From Microbacterium sp. CGR2 (GTDB lineage Bacteria > Actinomycetota > Actinomycetes > Actinomycetales > Microbacteriaceae): a stretch of 64,000 nucleotides of DNA. Below, in pieces: positions 16,980 to 24,411 of this stretch (positions are counted from its first letter, which is position 1; the number at the start of each line of letters is the position of its first letter). The translations under genes were made by a program, and so were the position numbers. The stretch is taken from NCBI RefSeq assembly GCF_003626735.1, contig NZ_RBHX01000001.1:2294001-2358000 (forward strand), given 5' to 3'. The notes under the pieces were generated by a model. That model worked only from the letters and a program-made list of their open reading frames with translations, did not search any database and was not told the origin of the DNA.

Positions 16980-17682
16980 CGCGCACGCTGCGCGCCGGGA
17001 TCGACTCGTCCGACCGGAGGAGAGTCGCGACGAGCAGCCCTGCATCGGCGACCTGGGCGGCCCGCAGAGTGTCGGGCCCGCGGCCGATCATCTGCGAGTG
17101 CAGGAGCGGCCATGCGGGATCGTCGTCCGTCCGGTGCGCATCCCGGCAGGCGAGACAGGGCGACTCGCCCGGCATGACCAGCGGTCCGACGCTGAGGTGT
17201 CCTGGCTCGAACGACACCGGCAGGTGGGCGGTGTCGTCACGCAGATGACGGGCGAACTGGACAGCGGCGGCCGCGCCCTGCACCAGGACCACCGCCACGC
17301 CGTGCGGGGTGGCGGGGTCGACGAGCGGGACCCCCTCATCCGTGAGGGCCTCGCGGATTCGGTATTCGCTGCGACCGTCGGTGATCCCGATGTTCTCGAT
17401 CCACGCCGGGCGGTGGCGGGGGTGAGCGTCGATCAGAAGGTGTTCGACGCGAGCGAGCAGCCGTCGCGCGTCCTCCCGCGGTGCCCCCACCCCATGCGCG
17501 ATCACATCGAATGAGCCGCGGCGGAATCCCGCGCACATGCGACTGAGGAGGAGTTCCACCCAGGCTTCGTCGGCCGCGACGTGCAGCGCACTCTCCAGAC
17601 CGAACTGCAGCGTGCGCTCATCGCGCCAGAGCAGCGGGACGCTCGGGTCGAGGCGCGTGCGTGTCGGCGGAGTGAGCGGCAT
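16816..17682 (-). CDS. stand-alone TOMM leader-binding/cyclodehydratase-like protein
   Basis: This 288-residue protein resembles the E1-like 'TOMM precursor leader peptide-binding'/cyclodehydratase family, which in thiazole/oxazole peptide biosynthesis binds a substrate leader. The pair CLAC (C176, C179) followed by RDAHRTDDDPAWP and the later CRC (C252, C254) look like the structural zinc site. No YcaO partner, dehydrogenase or precursor peptide lies nearby, so a role in peptide modification is unsupported. By position it corresponds to Rv3196 of M. tuberculosis (recalled). The start is supported by CAGAAT six bases upstream. Roughly the last 54 codons overlap the helicase gene on the other strand. 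Confidence 0.65.
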   Translation of the reverse strand: MPLTPPTRTRLDPSVPLLWRDERTLQFGLESALHVAADEAWVELLLSRMCAGFRRGSFDVIAHGVGAPREDARRLLARVEHLLIDAHPRHRPAWIENIGITDGRSEYRIREALTDEGVPLVDPATPHGVAVVLVQGAAAAVQFARHLRDDTAHLPVSFEPGHLSVGPLVMPGESPCLACRDAHRTDDDPAWPLLHSQMIGRGPDTLRAAQVADAGLLVATLLRSDESIPARSVRVSANGSRAWRSVTFHEECRCREQSCPSPRGTSTAPALRALPTATMTDPAFARPA

Positions 17683-17688
17683 CCCCCG

Positions 17689-17702
17689 ATTCTGGGGAAT
17701 CA
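17689..17702 (-). promoter_or_regulatory. -10 element (CAGAAT) within a GATTC-N4-GAATC inverted repeat
   Basis: Reverse-strand CAGAAT (17689-17694 on the plus strand) lies six bases before the ATG at 17682. It is embedded in GATTC-TGGG-GAATC (17689-17702 as a near-palindrome), so a repressor could cover the -10. Confidence 0.4.
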
Positions 17703-17732
17703 GGTGACGCGGTGGGGTCCGAAACGACTATC

Positions 17733-17741
17733 TGTGGACAA
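17733..17741 (-). other. solitary DnaA-box-like 9-mer
   Basis: TTGTCCACA on the reverse strand matches the high-GC actinobacterial DnaA box. It stands alone, with no cluster or AT-rich region, so it is not an origin. It might titrate DnaA or be chance. Confidence 0.3.
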
Positions 17742-17783
17742 CTATCGTCGTCCGCGGGCCGGGGGAGGAGCGGTGTGCGACGG

Positions 17784-19214
17784 TCAGACCGGCCGGTCTC
17801 CCTCAGGCGCGGGATCTTCCGGCTCAGGGCCTCCCGGTGCAGAGCCGCCGTCGTCGTCACCATCGCTCGTCGAGGGCTTCTCCGCTGAGAAGTCATCTCC
17901 GTCCAGCAGGCGGGCGAGCGCCTCGTCGAACTCGTCGGCGATCGGCTCCTCACCGCGTTCCGCGGCCTGCAGACGCGCGACGAGAGCGCGGGGATCGTCG
18001 ATGTCCTCGGCGGTCGGCATCAGGTCCGGGTAGTCCCACAGGGCGTCGCGGGCACCGATGCCCACGGCATCGGTCACGGCCTGCCACATCGCCGATGCCT
18101 CGCGCATCCGCCGCGGACGCAGCTTCAGGCCGACCAGCGCGCCGAGGGCATCCTCGGCCGGGCCGCCGACGGCTCGACGACGCCGGGCCGCCTCGGCGAT
18201 GCGAGCGCCGTCGGGGAGTCGGGATGTCGCTTGCGCGGTGACGACGTCCACCCAGCCGTCGATGGTGGCGATCAGATTCTCGAGCCGCGTCAACGCCTCT
18301 CGCTGTGCCTCTGTCTGCGTGGGCAGAAGCGCCCCGCCCTCGATGGCGGCCCTGAGCTCCTCGGGGTCGGACGGATCCAGGCGACTGGCGACATCCTCCA
18401 GAGCCTCCACGTCGACGGTCACGCCGCGGGCGAAGTCCGTGATCTGCGCCATCACGTGCAGGTGGAGCCACTTCGCGTGCCGATAGAGGCGTGCGTAGGC
18501 GAGCTCGCGGGTGGCGAGATACAGCGCGATCTGATCCTCGGGGATCTCCAGCCCTTCTCCGAAGGCCGTGAGATTCTGCGGGATGACGGCGGCCGTGCCT
18601 GCGGGCAGCACCGGGATTCCGACGTCGCCGCCGGAGACGACCTCGAGTGAGAGGTTCCCCAGGACCTGTCCGAACTGCGCGGCGAACACCGAACCGCCGA
18701 GGCCGCGCATCAGCTTGCCTGCGCCCTGGACGACGCTGCGCATTTCTTCGGGGACCTGGGTGTCGAGTGCGGAGGTCAGCGCGTCGGCGATGCTGGTGGA
18801 CACCGGGTCGGCGATCTCCTTCCACACCGGCAGCGTCTTCTCGACCCATTCGCCGCGGGTCATCGCGGTCGGGGGCTCCGAGAGCTCGGAGATCGTGGTG
18901 ACCTCCCCGAGCCAAAGCCCCGCCAGTGCGAAGGAATCGACGAACGAGCTCCGCGAGCCGTCGGTGATTCCCTGACCGTCGCGATTGGCGATGTGCAGGG
19001 CCTGACGGGTGGCGTTGTCCCAAGGATCGCCGCCGAACGCGCCCTGCAGCTGCGACATGATCGTCTGCATCATCGCCGGGTCGAACTGGAGGCCGTCCAT
19101 GCCCTCGAGGGCACCTCGGAGCGCCTCCGGGTCGATGTCGCCACCGCCCTGATTGGAGAGCATCCGTCTCAGGAACTCCTGGAAGTCCTCGGGTGTCGGG
19201 TCGTTGTCTGCCAT
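17784..19214 (-). CDS. DUF2342-type zinc-metalloprotease relative
   Basis: This 476-residue protein belongs to the actinobacterial 'zinc-dependent metalloprotease' (DUF2342) family, equivalent in position to Rv3195. Family landmarks include a glycine-rich helical segment around QFGQVLGNLSLEV (180-192) and PQNLTAFGEGLEIP. Where the family has its zinc-binding helix, this protein reads RELAY (236-240) followed by ARLYRHAKWL. The usual terminal His of the R/H-E-x-x-H motif is a Tyr, so protease activity is doubtful. The C terminus is an acidic, proline-rich tail. It diverges from the YlbL-like gene. The ATG at 19214 has a GAGAGGG site upstream. Confidence 0.8.
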   Translation of the reverse strand: MADNDPTPEDFQEFLRRMLSNQGGGDIDPEALRGALEGMDGLQFDPAMMQTIMSQLQGAFGGDPWDNATRQALHIANRDGQGITDGSRSSFVDSFALAGLWLGEVTTISELSEPPTAMTRGEWVEKTLPVWKEIADPVSTSIADALTSALDTQVPEEMRSVVQGAGKLMRGLGGSVFAAQFGQVLGNLSLEVVSGGDVGIPVLPAGTAAVIPQNLTAFGEGLEIPEDQIALYLATRELAYARLYRHAKWLHLHVMAQITDFARGVTVDVEALEDVASRLDPSDPEELRAAIEGGALLPTQTEAQREALTRLENLIATIDGWVDVVTAQATSRLPDGARIAEAARRRRAVGGPAEDALGALVGLKLRPRRMREASAMWQAVTDAVGIGARDALWDYPDLMPTAEDIDDPRALVARLQAAERGEEPIADEFDEALARLLDGDDFSAEKPSTSDGDDDGGSAPGGPEPEDPAPEGDRPV

Positions 19215-19330
19215 GTCGTCGCCCTCTCAGCACGCCTAAAGCCGTGGCATCTACGCTAGTCACAGGTTTCTGCGCGCGTCCCCCCAGCGAGCAGATCGCT
19301 GTACGCCGCTCGCGAACGACGGAGGATGCT

Positions 19331-20422
19331 GTGGATCGAACGCGGTCTGGAAAGCCCGGACTGGGTGTCTGGGCGCTGATCGTCGCGCTCGTCGCCCTCG
19401 TCGTGCTGACCTTCCTTCCCACGCCGTATGTGATCCAGCGTCCTGGGCCGGTCTACGACACCCTCGGCACCGCCACGGGCAAGGACGGCGAGGAGGTGCC
19501 GCTGATCAGCGTCGAGGGCACCCGGACCTACGAGACGGCGGGTGCGCTCGATCTCACCACCGTGCAGGTCGTCGGCAACCGCGAGCGCACGCCGAGCTGG
19601 CTGGAGCTGGCACTGGCGTGGACGGACTCCTCGCGCGCCGTGGTCCCGTTGGACTCGGTGTTCCCGGAGGGTGTCACGACGGAGCAGCGCGACGAACGGA
19701 ACGCCATGCTGATGGTCGACTCCCAGCACGAGGCGACCGCGGCAGCGCTGAACGAGCTCGGCTACGACACGGGGGCGGAGGTCGTCGTGGTGGAGGCCGT
19801 CGAGGGGACGCCGTCCGACGGGCTTCTCGAGGCTGACGACGTGATCACGGCGATCGACGGAACGACCGTCACCTCGGCGACCCAGCTGCGCGAGGCGATC
19901 CAGGATGCCGAAAGAGACCCGGTCGCACTCACCGTGCTGCGTGACGGGGAGGAGCAGACCGTCGAGGTCGCACCGGAGAAGCACACCGAAGACGGCGTCA
20001 CGACCTGGTTGATCGGCATCACGTTGCGCACGGACTACGACTTCGAGGTCGATGTGACCATCCAGCTCGACAACGTCGGCGGTCCGAGCGCCGGAATGAT
20101 GTTCGCGCTCGGCATCGTCGACACGCTCACCGAGGGCGAGCTCAACGGCGGCGAGAACATCGCCGGCACCGGGACGATCGATGCCGCGGGGACAGTCGGG
20201 CCGATCGGCGGCATCCGCCAGAAGCTCTACGGCGCGCGCGACGCCGACGCCGAGTACTTCCTCGCTCCGGCGGCGAACTGCGACGAGGTCGTCGGCCATG
20301 TGCCGGACGGCCTCCAGGTGATCCGCACGGCGACGCTCGAGGAGTCGCTGGACGCGCTCGAGGTCATCGCCGACGGCGGGGACGTCGAGGCGCTGCCCGC
20401 GTGCGAGGTCCCGTCCTCCTAG
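19331..20422 (+). CDS. PDZ-Lon family serine protease (YlbL-like)
   Basis: This 363-residue membrane-anchored protease has a single N-terminal helix (about residues 14-34), a PDZ domain around residues 150-215, and a C-terminal Lon-type proteolytic domain. The catalytic Ser-Lys dyad is visible as S253 in GPSAGMM and K298 in GIRQKL, separated by the Lon-like distance of 45 residues. Relatives in Bacillus (YlbL) process membrane or secreted substrates. The GTG at 19331 follows a GGAGG site five bases away; longer upstream reading is not supported. The UPF0182 gene follows in the same direction, as in M. tuberculosis (Rv3194c-Rv3193c). Confidence 0.9.
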   Translation: MDRTRSGKPGLGVWALIVALVALVVLTFLPTPYVIQRPGPVYDTLGTATGKDGEEVPLISVEGTRTYETAGALDLTTVQVVGNRERTPSWLELALAWTDSSRAVVPLDSVFPEGVTTEQRDERNAMLMVDSQHEATAAALNELGYDTGAEVVVVEAVEGTPSDGLLEADDVITAIDGTTVTSATQLREAIQDAERDPVALTVLRDGEEQTVEVAPEKHTEDGVTTWLIGITLRTDYDFEVDVTIQLDNVGGPSAGMMFALGIVDTLTEGELNGGENIAGTGTIDAAGTVGPIGGIRQKLYGARDADAEYFLAPAANCDEVVGHVPDGLQVIRTATLEESLDALEVIADGGDVEALPACEVPSS

Positions 20423-20483
20423 TGCGGCCCCGGCGTGACCGCGTCGTGACCGGGATGACAGCCCCCGCACAGTGAGGCCCGCC

Positions 20484-20489
20484 TAGGAT
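20484..20489 (+). promoter_or_regulatory. -10 element (TAGGAT) of the leaderless UPF0182 gene
   Basis: TAGGAT with a six-base spacer to the GTG at 20496. The GGGAGG directly touching the GTG is too close to act as a normal ribosome site, which also favours leaderless initiation. Confidence 0.5.
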
Positions 20490-20495
20490 GGGAGG

Positions 20496-23414
20496 GTGAC
20501 CTCGACATCTGCTCCGAACCCGGCCACGCCTCGAACCTCCCGACGCATTCTCGGCATCTCCCTGGTGATCATCGCCGCGTTGATCGCGACGTTCTTCGTG
20601 TTCGCCTCCCTGTACACCGAGTTCCTCTGGTTCGACCAAGTGGGCTTCACCGGTGTCCTCACCACCCAGTGGATCGCCTCGGCGGTGATGTTCGTGGTGG
20701 GCTTCCTCGGAATGGCTGTGCCGCTGTTCGTCGTCATCCAGCTGGCGTATCGACTGCGCCCGGTGTACGTGCGCCTCAGCTCGCAGCTGGACCGGTATCA
20801 GGAGGTCATCGAGCCACTGCGCCGTCTGGCCATGTGGGGGATGCCGATCTTCTTCGGCCTGTTCGCCGGCTTCGCCGCCGCGGGACAGTGGGAGACCGTC
20901 TGGCTCTGGCTCAACGGTGTCGCCACGAGCGCTGTCGACCCGCAGTTCGGCATCGACACCGGCTTCTACATGTTCGCGATGCCGTTCTACTCGGTTCTGC
21001 TCGCGTTCGTCTCAGCCGTCCTGCTGCTCTCGCTGCTGGTGACCGCCCTGGTGTCGTACCTCTACGGCTCGGTGCGTCTCGGCCAGGGCGAGCTGCGCAT
21101 CTCGAAGCCGGCACGCATTCAGCTCGCCGTCCTCGCCGGCCTCTACCTGCTCGTGCAGGCGGCAAGCCTGTGGCTCGACCGCTACAAGACTCTCGTCGCC
21201 CCCGACGACCGCATCACGGGTGCCGCCTACACGGGCGTGAACGCGACGATCCCGGGTCTTGCGATCCTCGCCATCATCGCCGCCGTCGTGGCGATCCTCT
21301 TCTTCGTCACCGCGGTCATCGGACGCTGGCGTTTCCCGCTCGCGGCGACCGCCCTCCTGATCGTGGCCTCGCTCGTCGTGGGCGTCGGGTACCCCTGGGT
21401 GGTCACCACCTTCCAGGTGAAGCCGAACCAGAACGCTTATCAGGCCGAGTACTACCAGCGGAACATCGACGGGACGAAAGAGGCCTACGGCGTCGCGAAC
21501 CTCGAGACCACCGCTTTCGAAGCGGAGACGGATGCCGCCGCCGGCCAGCTGCGGGAGGACGCCGCGACCACGGCATCGGTCCGCATCATGGACCCGCAGG
21601 TGATCCCGCCCACCGTGCGCCAGCTCGAGCAGTACCGCGGGTACTACCAGTTCCAGACCACGATGGACGTCGACCGCTACGAGATCGACGGCGAGATGCA
21701 GGACACGGTCGTGTCCGTGCGAGACCTCGACATGTCGGGGCTCGGCGACGGCGACAACTGGAACAACCGCGTGGCGGTCTACACCCACGGCTACGGACTC
21801 GTCGCGTCGGCGGGCAACCAGCGCACGAGCGACGGCGAGCCGGTCTTCCTCGAACGCGGCATCCCCTCGTCGGGATTCCTCACCGATCGGGAGAACTTCG
21901 AGCCGCGCGTGTACTTCGGCGAGTACTCGCCCGAGTACTCGATCGTCGGCGCGCCGGAGGGTTCCGAGCCGGCCGAGATCGACTACCCGCGCGGCAAGGA
22001 CGGCTCCAGCGAGACGAAGACGACGTTCTCCGGCGATGGCGGCCCGAAGGTCGGCAACACCTTCACGAAGCTCCTTTATGCGCTGAAGTTCCAGTCGGAG
22101 CAGATCCTCTTCTCCAACCTCGTGAACGAGGAGTCTCAGATCCTCTACGACCGCGACCCGTTGACGCGCGTGCAGAAGGTCGCACCGTACCTCGAGCTCG
22201 ACAGCGACCCGTACCCCAGCGTGGTCGACGGCCGCATCGTGTGGATCGTCGACGGCTACACCACGAGCGCGACGTATCCGTATTCGACGAGCGTGAGCCT
22301 GTCGGACGCGATCGCCGACTCGAACGTGCCGTCGCCGACGCTCGCGATCGACGACATCAACTACATCCGGAACTCGGTGAAGGCCACCGTCGACGCCTAC
22401 GACGGTTCGGTCACCCTGTACGCGTGGGACGACGAGGATCCGATCCTCGAGACCTGGCAGAAGGTCTACCCGTCGACGGTGAAGCCGATCAGCGAGATGT
22501 CCGGCGAGCTGATGAGCCACGTGCGCTACCCGACCGACCTCTTCAAGGTGCAGCGCGATGTGCTCGGCATCTACCACGTCGACACGGCGGGCTCCTTCGC
22601 TCAGCAGGACAACCGCTGGCAGACGCCGAACGACCCGCGCAGCGAGTCGCAGCTGCAGCCGCCGTACTACCTGACGATGCAGATGCCCGGTCAGGAGACC
22701 CCGCGGTTCTCGATGTTCTCGACCTTCATCCCGGTATCGCAGGGCGCAGGAGGCAGCCGAGACGTCCTGATGGGCTATCTCGCGGTCGATTCGGATGCCG
22801 GTTCCGAAGCCGGAGTGAAATCGGATGGCTACGGTCAACTGCGCATGCTGGAGATCGACACCGACACCACGGTCCCCGGTCCGGGTCAGGTGCAGAACAC
22901 CTACAACTCGGACACCGCCGTCGTGCCGCAGCTCAACCTTCTGCAACAGGGTGAGTCCGAGGTGATCTACGGAAACCTGCTGACGCTGCCCGTGGGTGGC
23001 GGTCTGCTCTACGTGCAGCCGGTGTACGTGCAGTCGTCTGAGGGTACGCAGCTGCCGCGTCTGCAGAAGGTGCTCGTCGCCTTCGGTGATCGCGTCGCCT
23101 TCGAGAACACCCTCACAGAAGCACTCGACACGCTCTTCGGTGGCGACTCCGGTGCGACCGGTGGTGACGAGACGGTCGAGCCGAGCGACCCGGAGGCACC
23201 CGCCGAGCCCGACCCCGACACCGGTGAGGTGCCGACCGAGCCGACAGAACCCACGAATGCCGAGGCGGCAGCGCTGGCCGCCGCCCAGCAGGCGCTGCTC
23301 GACCGGGAAGCCGCTCTCAAGGCCGGTGACCTGGAGGCGTTCGGCGAAGCCGACAAGCGCCTGACGGCCGCGGTCGAGCAGCTGCTCGAGCTGGAGTCCG
23401 CCGCGGGGGAGTAG
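20496..23414 (+). CDS. UPF0182 family large membrane protein
   Basis: This 972-residue protein has seven hydrophobic helices in the first third (to about residue 305). A large extracytoplasmic domain (about 310-880) follows, typical of the UPF0182 family found across actinobacteria. Recognisable segments include LYTEFLWFDQVGF near residue 38 and HVRYPTDLFKVQRDVL. The C terminus has an acidic Pro/Glu-rich linker and a short helix rich in Ala, Glu and Leu. No enzymatic residues are known for the family. Its association with a PDZ-Lon protease suggests a common envelope role, but this is inference. A very strong terminator follows. Confidence 0.9.
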   Translation: MTSTSAPNPATPRTSRRILGISLVIIAALIATFFVFASLYTEFLWFDQVGFTGVLTTQWIASAVMFVVGFLGMAVPLFVVIQLAYRLRPVYVRLSSQLDRYQEVIEPLRRLAMWGMPIFFGLFAGFAAAGQWETVWLWLNGVATSAVDPQFGIDTGFYMFAMPFYSVLLAFVSAVLLLSLLVTALVSYLYGSVRLGQGELRISKPARIQLAVLAGLYLLVQAASLWLDRYKTLVAPDDRITGAAYTGVNATIPGLAILAIIAAVVAILFFVTAVIGRWRFPLAATALLIVASLVVGVGYPWVVTTFQVKPNQNAYQAEYYQRNIDGTKEAYGVANLETTAFEAETDAAAGQLREDAATTASVRIMDPQVIPPTVRQLEQYRGYYQFQTTMDVDRYEIDGEMQDTVVSVRDLDMSGLGDGDNWNNRVAVYTHGYGLVASAGNQRTSDGEPVFLERGIPSSGFLTDRENFEPRVYFGEYSPEYSIVGAPEGSEPAEIDYPRGKDGSSETKTTFSGDGGPKVGNTFTKLLYALKFQSEQILFSNLVNEESQILYDRDPLTRVQKVAPYLELDSDPYPSVVDGRIVWIVDGYTTSATYPYSTSVSLSDAIADSNVPSPTLAIDDINYIRNSVKATVDAYDGSVTLYAWDDEDPILETWQKVYPSTVKPISEMSGELMSHVRYPTDLFKVQRDVLGIYHVDTAGSFAQQDNRWQTPNDPRSESQLQPPYYLTMQMPGQETPRFSMFSTFIPVSQGAGGSRDVLMGYLAVDSDAGSEAGVKSDGYGQLRMLEIDTDTTVPGPGQVQNTYNSDTAVVPQLNLLQQGESEVIYGNLLTLPVGGGLLYVQPVYVQSSEGTQLPRLQKVLVAFGDRVAFENTLTEALDTLFGGDSGATGGDETVEPSDPEAPAEPDPDTGEVPTEPTEPTNAEAAALAAAQQALLDREAALKAGDLEAFGEADKRLTAAVEQLLELESAAGE

Positions 23415-23426
23415 GTCCTCGCACAG

Positions 23427-23463
23427 CATGAATGGGCGCCCCCGGTGGGGGCGCCCATTCATG
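23427..23463 (+). terminator. perfect 17-bp hairpin terminator after the UPF0182 gene
   Basis: Left arm 23427-23443 and right arm 23447-23463 are perfectly complementary with a three-base loop. It begins 13 bases after the stop codon. There is no T-tract, as is common for GC-rich actinobacterial terminators. Confidence 0.8.
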
Positions 23464-23560
23464 CGTCCGGGCTCATCCGTCTGCGGCCAGTCCACCCGGT
23501 ACTGGGAAACCCTGTGATCACCATCGCATTCCTGGGGTTGGTGACGGGAGGAGGGGAGCC

Positions 23561-23566
23561 TACTGT
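23561..23566 (+). promoter_or_regulatory. -10 element (TACTGT) of the nitrilase-permease operon
   Basis: TACTGT with a six-base spacer to the ATG at 23573. It lies downstream of the other in-frame start (23432), which would sit inside the terminator hairpin. Confidence 0.5.
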
Positions 23567-23572
23567 GACGTT

Positions 23573-24397
23573 ATGGCGTCTTCCCGATCCCGCGTGCTCG
23601 ACGCTGTGGCGGTCAGTCCCGACATCGTCTTCGGTGATGTCGCCGGCAACCTCGAGCGCCTGTCCGAGGCCTTCGCGCGCACGGGGGACGACGTCGCCCG
23701 ATTGATCGTCGCACCCGAATTGGCGACGAGCGGGTATGTCTTCACGGACCGCGCTGAGGCGCTGCCGCTCGCGATGAGTCGTGACGACGAGAGGCTGAGA
23801 GAGCTGGGTCGGGGCCTGGGACACCGCTCCGTCGCCGTCTTCGGATTCGCCGAACGCGACGGCGACGCTCTCTTCAACACCGCGATGGTCCTCTCGCGCG
23901 ACGGAGTCATCGCGACATATCGCAAGTCGCATCTCTGGGGTGCGGAGAAGCTCGTGTTCGATCCGGGCGAGAAGGCGGGCCTCGTCGTTGCCACGGAGGT
24001 CGGGCGACTCGCCGTCGCGATCTGCTACGACAACGAGTTCCCGGAGGTCCCGCGCGCCCTCGGCCTCGCCGGTGCCGACATCCTGGCGCTGCCGGTCAAC
24101 TGGCCGATCGTTCCGCGACCGGCGGGGGAGCGTGCGCCGGAGACCATTCAGGCCATGGCGGCTGCTCGGTCCTCGCGTCTGCCCACCGTGATCGCCGACC
24201 GATCAGGGGTCGAGCGCGGCGTCGAGTGGACCGGCGGTACGGCTGTCATCGACGGAGAGGGATGGGTCGTGGCCGAAGCACACGACGGTATCGCCGCAGC
24301 GACCGTCGTCATCGAACCCGGCCATAAAGGTCTGGGACCCCACAACGATCTCTTCGCCGACCGGAGACCCGACCTCTATCTCGGCCCCGCATCCTGA
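23573..24397 (+). CDS. carbon-nitrogen hydrolase (nitrilase superfamily)
   Basis: This 274-residue enzyme has the nitrilase Glu-Lys-Cys triad: E49 in APELATSGY, K118 in YRKSHLW, and C151 in ICYDNEFPE. The superfamily hydrolyses amides, N-carbamoyl compounds or nitriles through a thioester intermediate. The NCS1 permease gene begins 14 bases downstream, so the likely substrate is a compound that permease brings in, such as a ureide, hydantoin breakdown product or nucleobase derivative. That link is inferred from context. Length is typical for the superfamily. Confidence 0.88.
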   Translation: MASSRSRVLDAVAVSPDIVFGDVAGNLERLSEAFARTGDDVARLIVAPELATSGYVFTDRAEALPLAMSRDDERLRELGRGLGHRSVAVFGFAERDGDALFNTAMVLSRDGVIATYRKSHLWGAEKLVFDPGEKAGLVVATEVGRLAVAICYDNEFPEVPRALGLAGADILALPVNWPIVPRPAGERAPETIQAMAAARSSRLPTVIADRSGVERGVEWTGGTAVIDGEGWVVAEAHDGIAAATVVIEPGHKGLGPHNDLFADRRPDLYLGPAS

Positions 24398-24411
24398 CCC
24401 GAACGGAATCC

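Noticed and set aside
16816..17682. Thiazole/oxazole-modified peptide gene cluster
   Set aside because: Only a leader-binding-like protein is present. No YcaO cyclodehydratase, dehydrogenase or precursor peptide was found in the surrounding sequence.
20800..23495. Very long reverse-strand open frame opposite the UPF0182 gene
   Set aside because: It is low-complexity Arg/His/Asp-rich antisense translation without recognisable motifs, as expected opposite a GC-rich gene with biased third positions.
23432..23572. Longer start for the first nitrilase
   Set aside because: The start would sit inside the 17-bp terminator hairpin and the extra residues show no family similarity.
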